Assembly: GCA_002422065.1 (NCBI GenBank)
Contig: DITO01000152.1
Location: 3,684 to 14,737, forward strand
Reading direction: 5' to 3'
DNA from: Erysipelotrichaceae bacterium UBA6182
GTDB lineage: Bacteria > Bacillota_I > Bacilli_A > Erysipelotrichales > Erysipelotrichaceae
Length of the DNA: 11,054 nucleotides
The number at the start of each line of letters is the position of its first letter. Within the stretch, counting starts at the first letter, position 1. Below the pieces are notes generated by a model that was not told where the DNA came from, made no database searches, and saw only the letters and a list, made by a program, of their open reading frames with translations. Shown piece by piece: positions 5,649-11,054 of this stretch. The translations under genes were made by a program, and so were the position numbers.

Positions 5649-6263
5649 TCACTCGTTTTTGGGTTCTAAAACATATACAATTTGCTTGATGATTTCACTG
5701 TGTTGATAGATTGCATAAACCCTTACTCGATCACCAATATGAAGAGTTGTATCTTCAACTTCAGAACTGAGTCCGAGTGCTGCAGCATGACCGGCAACGT
5801 ATCCTTCATAAATCTCTTCAGAAGTGATTTCATCAGCTAGATAATCAGATGTACCATCGATTGGTTCAAGTGATTCATTTGGTGATACAGTAGCTTCACA
5901 TGTAAAAATACTGAATACGCAGTTGCTACATAGATCATCTGTTACCCAGTGGCAACCACCAGGACATGCATGGTCCGAAGAGCATCCACAAACCTTGCAG
6001 AATCTAGGATCCTTATCAAATATAGCTTCTTCTTTTTCGAGCTCACCTTCTTTGATGATCTCGTATACATCTTTAGCATATGGTTCATCTTTGTTAACAA
6101 CTAAATAGGATTGTCTGATTTTCTTACCTTGTTCATAACGCTTGTCTTCGATCTTCTGCATGATGTTAGCAAGCTGCAATGCTTCTTCAGCTGTAATAAG
6201 TGTCAGAACATCTGCTCTCTTAATGACGATGTGTGTGTTTGGTTTTTCTTTAAATTTACTCAT
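5649..6263 (-). CDS. Phage protein with a seven-cysteine zinc-binding cluster
   Basis: This 204-aa acidic protein has a Cys-rich centre at 89-115: FCKVCGCSSDHACPGGCHWV then DDLCSNC, a motif I have seen in hypothetical phage proteins but with no known function. The spacing (C89, C92, C94, C100, C104, C112, C115) fits one or two zinc sites. The C-terminal part (about 185-200; IGDRVRVYAI, IIKQIVYVL) looks like a small beta barrel. The N-terminus (EKPNTHIVI) matches that of the gene just upstream. The only good ribosome site (GAGGAAGG) is 25 nt before the ATG. It suits instead a TTG ORF of six codons (6280-6260) that ends on the ATGA of this start. It is the last gene of the 8257-5649 run. Confidence 0.8.
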   Translation of the reverse strand: MSKFKEKPNTHIVIKRADVLTLITAEEALQLANIMQKIEDKRYEQGKKIRQSYLVVNKDEPYAKDVYEIIKEGELEKEEAIFDKDPRFCKVCGCSSDHACPGGCHWVTDDLCSNCVFSIFTCEATVSPNESLEPIDGTSDYLADEITSEEIYEGYVAGHAAALGLSSEVEDTTLHIGDRVRVYAIYQHSEIIKQIVYVLEPKNE

Positions 6264-6307
6264 AGTTCATTTATGGTCAACTGGTGACCTTCCTCATTTC
6301 TTCTAAA

Positions 6308-6592
6308 TTAATCAACTGTAACAGTCGCATTGTATTCTTCCCAACCAAAAATATCAGGTATTATTTTTTTGTAAAATTTTCTCATGTGTGGTTCGTTTTT
6401 ATAATGAACGAAAAACTCACGTATTTGTTCCATTTGTATATCAGTGATTTTTTTATCACCTACTCCATTACTTCTTTTTTCTTTAATAATGTAAAGTTTG
6501 TCATCTCTTAATTCAGCAAGTAGTACAACAGTTTCATCATAATAACCAACATCTAAAGCAATAGCATAGTGAGTGTTTGGTTTTTCAATCAT
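6308..6592 (-). CDS. 94-aa protein with an RNase H-like first hairpin
   Basis: The N-terminus reads YAIALDVGYYDETVVLLAELRDDKLYIIKEK. A hydrophobic strand ends in an Asp-x-Gly, followed by a second strand and a third across a tight turn. This is how RNase H-fold proteins, such as the terminase nuclease domain, begin. Only about 94 residues are present and the later catalytic acids are not evident, so a nuclease cannot be claimed. It starts directly after the stop of the preceding gene (TAAATG) with GGGTGAT in front, so it belongs to the same operon. Residues 3-8 (EKPNTH) are shared with the downstream 204-aa protein. Confidence 0.65.
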   Translation of the reverse strand: MIEKPNTHYAIALDVGYYDETVVLLAELRDDKLYIIKEKRSNGVGDKKITDIQMEQIREFFVHYKNEPHMRKFYKKIIPDIFGWEEYNATVTVD

Positions 6593-6865
6593 TTAGATCA
6601 CCCACACAGGAAATGCTTTCTTGTATGTTATCTTCTCACCTGTGAAATAATTAGTTTCATTAGTCACATCTGAGTAGCATCCATTAGGGTACTCATCACC
6701 ACATTTTGGAAACCAACATACTTGTCCTTCTTCAATATCATCAATGGTCACTGGATCTGCTCCGGATTCTTCATTGTAGATGTCTACAGCTTGTTGCTTT
6801 GTGTACTTCTTTTGATCGAAGTACCATTGGTCATTATCAAATTCCATGTAGTCAAAGCTTTTCAT
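6593..6865 (-). CDS. 90-aa acidic hypothetical protein
   Basis: I recognise no family. It is acidic and aromatic-rich (FDYMEFDNDQWYFDQKKY at the start) with a central VTIDDIEEGQVCWFPKCGDEYPNGCYSDV segment holding three cysteines. GGAGG lies 7 nt before the ATG, and the start overlaps the stop of the upstream gene by ATGA. Small acidic proteins of phage early regions are sometimes anti-host or anti-restriction factors; nothing here proves that. Confidence 0.7.
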   Translation of the reverse strand: MKSFDYMEFDNDQWYFDQKKYTKQQAVDIYNEESGADPVTIDDIEEGQVCWFPKCGDEYPNGCYSDVTNETNYFTGEKITYKKAFPVWVI

Positions 6866-7308
6866 TTTAAAACCTCCATATTGTAATTACTATCAATAAA
6901 TTTTAGAGTTAATGTTCTGTTGACTTCGTTACCTAGCTTGCAATAGATTTCTTCGATGTCTTCATGTGTGAAGTTGGTCCCCAAATACTTATTGATGCCA
7001 TCTAGATACCATTTTCTCGTGTCTTCGTGACCTTCCTTAAGTGCTGGTCTTGATAACCACTCTAACACCTTACATGCCATACTTTCTTCAGAATATCTAA
7101 ACCAAGTATGATGAGTATTTTTTTCTAGTTTGGTCCAGCTCTTAGGTACTTGATTTATGTCAAGACCTTCGATATCGTTGTAGTTCACTTTCGCAAAGTT
7201 CCAAATGCGTTCTTGATAGTCAATTTCAAAACATACTTCTAAAGAGCGATTTACATAGATTCTTCCTTTACCACCGAAGCTTTCAAATAACTTTTTAAGC
7301 TTTTCCAT
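6862..7308 (-). CDS. 148-aa hypothetical protein
   Basis: I recognise no family. The sequence is globular and Trp-rich: an N-terminal helix (EKLKKLFESFGG), beta strands (RIYVNRSLEVCFEIDY), then a helical C-terminal half (ALKEGHEDTRKWYLDGINKYLGTNFTHEDIEEIYCKLGNEVN). No signal peptide or membrane segment. GAGGTG lies 5 nt before the ATG, and the gene overlaps the tail of the upstream gene by 14 nt and the head of the next by 4 nt. Confidence 0.7.
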   Translation of the reverse strand: MEKLKKLFESFGGKGRIYVNRSLEVCFEIDYQERIWNFAKVNYNDIEGLDINQVPKSWTKLEKNTHHTWFRYSEESMACKVLEWLSRPALKEGHEDTRKWYLDGINKYLGTNFTHEDIEEIYCKLGNEVNRTLTLKFIDSNYNMEVLK

Positions 7309-7816
7309 GAGACACCTCGTAATTCTTAGGTTTGAAGATTGGTATTGATTTAAACCCAGATTCTAAAATGATTACATTGTATGGCCCACTAAAAAGGCCA
7401 TATGAACACCAGTCACATTTTCCATCTTTGTTATGCCTATGGATGCATTCTTGAGGTGATGGTGTTTCATCACCACATTTTGGGCATATAAAGGTATCAT
7501 ATTTTTCCATGAACTCTTTTCCTGTTTTAAACACGCCAATAAAATGTTGATCTTTTATATTAATATCTGGGAAGTTAGCTCTTTGATAGTAATTTGGCCA
7601 TGAGTAATCACGTTTTTGTTCCATTAGAGTAATCACTTCATCAGGTGTCATACTGAATGCTTTAGCATAATCATTAACCATATTTTCAATCCAAATTATC
7701 TCATCTTTAAAACGATCATTTGTATTCCATGATGTGTCATTTTTAAATTTTAATAGTACCTCTTGTAGTGTCATAGTTGTACCTAAACTAGTTTTTTTTA
7801 CTTTTTGTATTTCCAT
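7295..7816 (-). CDS. 173-aa protein with a C-terminal zinc-binding motif
   Basis: The N-terminal 70 residues are helical (MTLQEVLLKF, then IENMVNDYAKAFSMTPDEVITLMEQKRDYSW). Residues 111-137 form a Cys/His cluster: CPKCGDETPSPQECIHRHNK then CDWC, which fits one zinc ribbon, or a ribbon plus a second half-site. I recognise no family. GGAG lies 9 nt before the ATG at 7816; an internal ATG at codon 15 is a weaker alternative. The end overlaps the next gene by 14 nt. Confidence 0.7.
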   Translation of the reverse strand: MEIQKVKKTSLGTTMTLQEVLLKFKNDTSWNTNDRFKDEIIWIENMVNDYAKAFSMTPDEVITLMEQKRDYSWPNYYQRANFPDINIKDQHFIGVFKTGKEFMEKYDTFICPKCGDETPSPQECIHRHNKDGKCDWCSYGLFSGPYNVIILESGFKSIPIFKPKNYEVSHGKA

Positions 7817-7846
7817 TTTTTGAGTCTCCTTTGCTCTGGATAGTTT

Positions 7847-8257
7847 TTAATATGTTGAACTTATGAAAATGATATTTGGATCCTTTGTATAAGTGATGCT
7901 CCAACCTTGCTTTATCCAATTTGATATTGCCAGGTCCTTATGAGTCACACTTCTCAAATCTTGTTTAAAACTGATTGTTTGTTTTGCTTTCACGACTACT
8001 GGTAAAAGATTTGATGATCCTTGATTATTGATTTTATGATGCAGCGTTCTAGACTGCCATTCCTCACAAAATGATTTACCAGTATTTGCGTGATTCCGAA
8101 TAACTGCAGCTTGATATCCTAAACCCTTGACTGAGATGATCGCGTCATTTTCATCAACTTTGATAGTTGCGAACTTATCTCTACCAAGGTCGATGTAATA
8201 CTCGTTTTTTAACTTGTTGAATGATATGAGTTGGAATAATTGGAGCTGTTTTGCCAC
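7847..8257 (-). CDS. 136-aa hypothetical protein, first gene of the 8257-5649 run
   Basis: I recognise no family. It begins with a Gln/Leu-rich stretch (AKQLQLFQLISFNKLKNEYYIDLG) followed by alternating beta-like segments and ends in IIFISSTY. The start is a GTG at 8257, with AAAAAAGGTG about 7 nt upstream. The same GTGGCAAAA sequence occurs in control region A, where it opens only a 10-codon ORF. This is the first gene after control region B, so it is probably among the first expressed from that promoter. Confidence 0.65.
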   Translation of the reverse strand: MAKQLQLFQLISFNKLKNEYYIDLGRDKFATIKVDENDAIISVKGLGYQAAVIRNHANTGKSFCEEWQSRTLHHKINNQGSSNLLPVVVKAKQTISFKQDLRSVTHKDLAISNWIKQGWSITYTKDPNIIFISSTY

Positions 8258-8439
8258 TTGGATACACCTTTTTTCTTTAGTCGATAAATCTTACATAACC
8301 CCTAAATCTGTCAATTTTTTTGTGTTGCTTTAAATCTTTGAAACTATCGCACTATCAAGCGGTCAATTGCGTTTTTTTGGTTCTCTACATTCTAAAATAA
8401 TTTACCGTAGAGTTAATTCCCGTTAATTTCGTTAAATCG
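8249..8439 (-). promoter_or_regulatory. Control region upstream of the 8257-5649 gene run (copy B)
   Basis: Homologous to 5479-5650 (copy A), block by block. On the minus strand it holds TTGACA followed at 12 nt by ATGTAAGATTT, a possible promoter. It has the conserved core with GACCGCTTGATAGTGCGATAG, and at its far end three GTTAA boxes (8412, 8422, 8431) spaced 9-10 bp. It also separates the minus-strand run from the divergent plus-strand gene at 8487, so one regulator could control both. Confidence 0.6.
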
Positions 8440-8456
8440 ATGATTTTAATGTGTGC

Positions 8457-8462
8457 TATAAT
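8457..8462 (+). promoter_or_regulatory. Extended -10 promoter of the plus-strand gene
   Basis: TATAAT is preceded by TGC, an extended -10 (TGnTATAAT). The -35 position is weak (AAATCG at 17-bp spacing). An unusual GGGGG ribosome site (8476-8480) follows, 6 nt before the ATG at 8487. The GTTAA boxes at 8412-8435 overlap or abut the -35 region and could act as an operator. Confidence 0.65.
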
Positions 8463-8486
8463 GAAATCAAAAACTGGGGGTAAAAC

Positions 8487-9086
8487 ATGTTTACAATCTT
8501 TGCAGATGAAGTCAGTAATAACGCTTCAATTTGGTATGCAGCTATTTCAGCTGGAGCAACTGTAGTAGGTATCGTTTTGACTTTAATTGTACAGTCCATA
8601 TCGTTTAGAAAGAACATCATAACCACTGCTGAAATTGATATGAAGAAGAGTTACAGATCTAGCACTGAGAAAGCATACGCAGATATCATTGCTGCTGCAA
8701 AAGATTTCGACCATATTGTTTATCAGTTTTTTCAATCTGTTAGTGATCTCAAGGGTGATACATCAAAAGGTATCACAGTCAATGGTTTCAAATTTGATAA
8801 TGTGAACACATTCTTTGCACACAAAGTTGCAAACCCATACAATAAGTATCTGAATATTTATAAGGATAGTTATCTCTATTTAGCAAATATATCAGCGCAA
8901 GTTGAATCTGTTACAAGTCATATTCACGATCTTCACAACTTAGCTATCGCTTTAGCACAAAATGGATTTATAGCAACTAAGAAGTTAGATGAAAATCTAG
9001 ATAGAGTAACTGTTCTGTTCAGAAATTCATTTGAGGTATTACTATCTGCAGCAAGAGATGATTTGAACAGTTTTAAGATTCGATAA
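8487..9086 (+). CDS. Membrane-anchored helical protein, likely accessory (moron) gene
   Basis: This 199-aa protein is the only substantial plus-strand gene. It has one N-terminal transmembrane helix (about 15-38, WYAAISAGATVVGIVLTLIVQSI) followed by Arg-Lys. By the positive-inside rule, the short N-terminus faces out and the 160-aa helical domain faces the cytoplasm. That domain is amphipathic helix throughout, with no catalytic motif that I can see. It has its own promoter and ribosome site and runs against all neighbours, which is typical of lysogeny-expressed cargo such as superinfection exclusion or abortive infection genes. That role is inferred. I do not recognise the family. Its stop overlaps the 3' end of the convergent gene by 14 nt. 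Confidence 0.8.
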   Translation: MFTIFADEVSNNASIWYAAISAGATVVGIVLTLIVQSISFRKNIITTAEIDMKKSYRSSTEKAYADIIAAAKDFDHIVYQFFQSVSDLKGDTSKGITVNGFKFDNVNTFFAHKVANPYNKYLNIYKDSYLYLANISAQVESVTSHIHDLHNLAIALAQNGFIATKKLDENLDRVTVLFRNSFEVLLSAARDDLNSFKIR

Positions 9087-9255
9087 TCTTTCTTCCTTTC
9101 CAAATTGTATAAGGAATAAGAACCCACTGAATGATAATTGTAGATATTCTTCCATCAATATTAAAAGGATAGATTGACAAGAACACATATAGAACAAGAC
9201 ATATTATCATTCCTTTGATAAATAAAAATATAAATTTGAGCCACTTTTTTTTCAT
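9073..9255 (-). CDS. 60-aa membrane peptide with two hydrophobic helices
   Basis: The basic start (MKKKWLKF) leads into a hydrophobic helix (about 8-28, IFLFIKGMIICLVLYVFLSIY), a short loop (PFNIDGR) and a second hydrophobic stretch (about 37-50). This suits a two-pass inner-membrane peptide. The family is unknown; the size would also fit a small holin or toxin-like peptide, but the position outside a lysis module does not favour a holin. The start overlaps the upstream stop (ATGA) and the ribosome site is weak, so it relies on coupling. It converges with the plus-strand membrane gene. Confidence 0.55.
   Translation of the reverse strand: MKKKWLKFIFLFIKGMIICLVLYVFLSIYPFNIDGRISTIIIQWVLIPYTIWKGRKIIES
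9075..9090 (+). terminator. Weak terminator-like hairpin between convergent genes
   Basis: AAGATT, a 4-nt loop (CGAT), AATCTT, then a T/C-rich run on the plus strand. Both convergent stop codons lie in or at this palindrome. The stem is only 6 bp and AT-rich, so efficiency is doubtful. Confidence 0.3.
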
Positions 9256-9539
9256 TTTTTTGATTCAACTCTTTCTTTGAATTCAGAAAAGGTTTTAAAC
9301 ATTTTTCTATGAATTAGTGATGGTCGAATATCAATATATGCAACTGCAGCTGTCTCTGATTGAATATCCGTGACTTTTGAATTCAGCATCGCATATCCAA
9401 ATGTGCATTTTGGATAGAATGCCATTAGGTCATAGTTATCAAAATCAACAGTAAATATTTCATTTTTCTTATATCTAATAATGGCTTTTTTGTAGCTGGC
9501 AATCTTGAGTTTAAACAATTCCTTATGTAGTTTAGGCAT
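9252..9539 (-). CDS. 95-aa hypothetical protein
   Basis: I recognise no family. It starts MPKLHKELFKLKIASYKKAI, is basic at the N-terminus and has a beta-rich middle (EIFTVDFDNYDLMAFYP, then TAAVAYIDIR). The ORF is open back to 9611, but that would overlap the conserved upstream gene by 71 nt. The ATG at 9539 directly follows the upstream stop (TGATATG), with GGAAAGG in front, and is preferred. Next gene overlaps by ATGA. Confidence 0.6.
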   Translation of the reverse strand: MPKLHKELFKLKIASYKKAIIRYKKNEIFTVDFDNYDLMAFYPKCTFGYAMLNSKVTDIQSETAAVAYIDIRPSLIHRKMFKTFSEFKERVESKK

Positions 9540-9540
9540 A

Positions 9541-9804
9541 TCATTTATCATCCTTTCCACTGCTTTCAATTTGCAAAATTGAGGGCATTTTACTTGCAGT
9601 ATCTCTTCCATATTCCAATGTAATCCTTACTGCACCTAGCATCGTATTTGCATTTGCTGTGATGGATCTTGCTACTGCTACTACTTGTTTAGATCGCTGA
9701 ATCTCCATCTTTAAATCTTCTTCACTTTGAGTTTCATCACTTAGTCTTTCTAGCTGTTCAAACAGGTGATCATTTAAATCAATTAACTTGTTTTTTACGC
9801 CCAT
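9541..9804 (-). CDS. Conserved small phage protein of unknown function
   Basis: This 87-aa protein, beginning MGVKNKLIDLNDHLFEQLERL, resembles a family of small helical phage proteins that I recall from prophages of Gram-positive bacteria, often near HNH genes and early operons. The pattern is a DLNxHLFxQLERL helix, an acidic turn, a helix with SKQVVAVARSITANANTML, and a short tail. The function is unknown; the lack of catalytic motifs and all-helical look suggest a binding or regulatory role. AAAGGAG lies 7 nt before the ATG. It overlaps the end of the HNH gene by 26 nt. Confidence 0.75.
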   Translation of the reverse strand: MGVKNKLIDLNDHLFEQLERLSDETQSEEDLKMEIQRSKQVVAVARSITANANTMLGAVRITLEYGRDTASKMPSILQIESSGKDDK

Positions 9805-10429
9805 CCTTTTGCTCCTTTAACTGTCTTTTTTTCTTTCCCATCACTGTGACTACTTTTGCAATATTGATTCCCGTTTCAGTGATAGTTTCATCATCTGAGT
9901 ACAATTTCATTTGACACATTCGTGCATGATCTGCTCTCGTTATTAACTCAAGGTTTTCTATACGAATATCCTGGATGTTTTGATTCTTAAAAACAACTAC
10001 GTGCCCTTTAGGTACTTGACCATGATGTTCTTCCCATAAAATGTGGTGCACTAGCTTCCAACCGAATCTTGATGGTTTTACAAATGCAATCTTTTTATAC
10101 TGGTATCCGTCTTTACCAAACTTGATTGAACCAATAGGCATTGTATTCTTTGGTTGACTTCCATTTTTAAACCATCCCTTTTCTGATCCAGGAGCATGAT
10201 AGCCTTTTGGTGGAACAAACATATTGACTTGACCATGTCCCCATTGTGTTTTGATACCACTTCTAATATTGAACTTATCTCGAAATTTGTCAGCTCTGAG
10301 TTTGGTGATTTTATAGCCAAAGTGTTGTTCGAATAATTCCATAACCTGATAACTAGTTCTCCCAGGTATATTTTGTCTTAACCACTGATCTTCTTCAGTT
10401 GTATATTTGTATGCGATTCCGCTTGGCAT
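9779..10429 (-). CDS. Phage HNH homing-type endonuclease
   Basis: This 216-aa protein is a free-standing phage HNH nuclease. The N-terminal 50 residues (YTTEEDQWLRQNIPGRTSYQ, then KITKLRADKFRDKF) form a SANT/HTH-like DNA-binding domain. A Gly/Pro/Lys linker follows. The HNH_3-type core lies at about 120-175: WKLVHHILWEEHHGQVPKGH, then VVVFKNQNIQDIRIENLELI and RADHARM. This group includes homing endonucleases that cut at genes of related phages. The start at 10429 is chosen because AGGAG lies 8 nt upstream. The frame is open to 10510, but that would run into the integrase gene without a ribosome site. It is co-oriented with the integrase, with a 14-bp gap. Confidence 0.85.
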   Translation of the reverse strand: MPSGIAYKYTTEEDQWLRQNIPGRTSYQVMELFEQHFGYKITKLRADKFRDKFNIRSGIKTQWGHGQVNMFVPPKGYHAPGSEKGWFKNGSQPKNTMPIGSIKFGKDGYQYKKIAFVKPSRFGWKLVHHILWEEHHGQVPKGHVVVFKNQNIQDIRIENLELITRADHARMCQMKLYSDDETITETGINIAKVVTVMGKKKRQLKEQKDGRKKQVN

Positions 10430-10443
10430 ATAATCTCTCCTAG

Positions 10444-11054
10444 TTATTTTTTGTGAACTCCACCTAAATAAGTAGCAGCTCTTTCCTTTTCTGCATCCTC
10501 TCGATTCCACATGACATAAAGCATGCTTGTAGCGATATCATCATGGTTGTACATCTTAGTTAGTGTTTGCCATGAACCACCATTAAGAATGTACTGGTAA
10601 CCAAAGGTTTTTCTTAAGCTATGCAAACCAAAGGTGTAATTAATTCCTATGGACTGGGCTACTTTACTGACAATTGAATGACCTTGCTGTCTGGTGATTG
10701 GATTAAAATATCCTATGCCATCTTGTTTTGTCTTTTGGCCCATGAACATGTAATCGTACTCTGTAAGATTGTTTCGTTTGACATAATCAATGATGTCCTG
10801 ATGGAAATCTTTGTTCATTCTAAAGTTTTGCATCTTACCGGTTTTGTTCTCCTTTATGGATACATACCCTTTAATTACATCTTTGACTCTTAACTGTAGA
10901 AGATCCTCTGCTCTGAATGCTGTATTGAATCCGACCAAGCAAAACATCCAGTTTCGATCAGCTTGATATCTCTTAACATCTGTCTTAGCTTGTTCTCTTA
11001 ATTTCAGTAAGTAGTACATGAATCTTTCAATTTCTTTTGGATCCTTTACTGGCA
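10444..11054 (-). CDS. Tyrosine recombinase (integrase), 5' end at or just beyond the window
   Basis: A short phage-type integrase made of the catalytic domain only. Counting from the likely start, it shows Arg I in NTAFRAEDLLQLR (about residue 48), the beta-hairpin Lys in KENKTGK, box II HSLRKTFG, a His in MYNHDD, and a Tyr nucleophile in SMLYVMW. The frame is open to the edge: PVKDPKEIERF precedes the first internal Met, and the window ends on TG just before Pro. The true start may therefore be an ATG whose A is the next base outside, giving about 203 aa. There is no N-terminal arm-binding domain. It would catalyse site-specific recombination of the phage, or act on a resolution or inversion site. 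No attachment site is identifiable in this window. Confidence 0.9.
   Translation of the reverse strand, partial: PVKDPKEIERFMYYLLKLREQAKTDVKRYQADRNWMFCLVGFNTAFRAEDLLQLRVKDVIKGYVSIKENKTGKMQNFRMNKDFHQDIIDYVKRNNLTEYDYMFMGQKTKQDGIGYFNPITRQQGHSIVSKVAQSIGINYTFGLHSLRKTFGYQYILNGGSWQTLTKMYNHDDIATSMLYVMWNREDAEKERAATYLGGVHKK

Noticed and set aside
6284..6511. Hydrophobic plus-strand ORF
   Set aside because: Antisense to the 94-aa gene; no ribosome site or promoter precedes it, and hydrophobicity is expected from antisense of charged codons.
9540..9611. Longer start for the 95-aa gene at 9611
   Set aside because: It would overlap the conserved 87-aa gene by 71 nt, while an ATG directly after that gene's stop has a usable ribosome site.
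1..11054. CRISPR array, tRNA or rRNA genes
   Set aside because: No regularly spaced repeats with unique spacers and no recognisable tRNA or rRNA sequence on either strand.
1..11054. Alternative genetic code with TGA as Trp
   Set aside because: TGA acts as the stop of several genes with clean overlaps to the next start (for example at 2925, 5285 and 6862), and Trp positions in recognised proteins use TGG.

Overview
The window reads as part of a tailed phage or prophage of a low-GC Gram-positive bacterium (Bacillota, or a close relative that uses TGA as stop). The signs are AT-rich DNA, AGGAG-type ribosome binding sites, tightly packed genes nearly all on the minus strand, and recognisable phage families. 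The host genus cannot be read from the sequence. UGA is a stop here and Trp is TGG, which argues against Mycoplasma and Spiroplasma.

Transcription runs mostly right to left. At the right edge is a short tyrosine recombinase cut by the window end. It is followed by an HNH endonuclease, a conserved small phage protein, a small unknown protein and a two-helix membrane peptide (11054 to 9073). These meet head-on a lone plus-strand gene (8487-9086) for a membrane-anchored helical protein. That gene has its own extended -10 promoter and looks like an accessory (moron-type) cargo gene.

A non-coding control region (about 8249-8439) then leads into a tightly coupled run of six genes (8257 to 5649). 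Most are unrecognised, several are acidic, and two carry cysteine clusters. A second, clearly related control region (about 5479-5650) leads into the replication module: a 57-aa ORF, a replisome organizer, a DnaC/DnaI-type helicase loader, a double helix-turn-helix protein, and a PcfK/PcfJ pair of the kind first named on conjugative plasmids. Short tandem repeats inside the replisome organizer gene are a candidate replication origin. The module ends at a clear intrinsic terminator overlapping the pcfJ-like stop codon.

The 332 bp between that terminator and the next minus-strand gene holds a near-perfect 26-bp inverted repeat around a 58-nt centre, a second shorter dyad, and a motif resembling the other two control regions. 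This is probably where late transcription begins, but the long hairpin itself is unexplained. After it come a helix-turn-helix protein of terminase-small-subunit/regulator type, an HNH nuclease fused to a P-loop kinase-like domain, a 125-bp gap that is a good cos-site candidate, and the first codons of another gene, likely in the packaging module.

The most interesting unexplained items are the long hairpin element (1461-1570), the duplicated intergenic control regions, the PcfK/PcfJ pair in a phage replication operon, the HNH-P-loop fusion beside the candidate cos site, and a small protein with an RNase H-like first strand pair.
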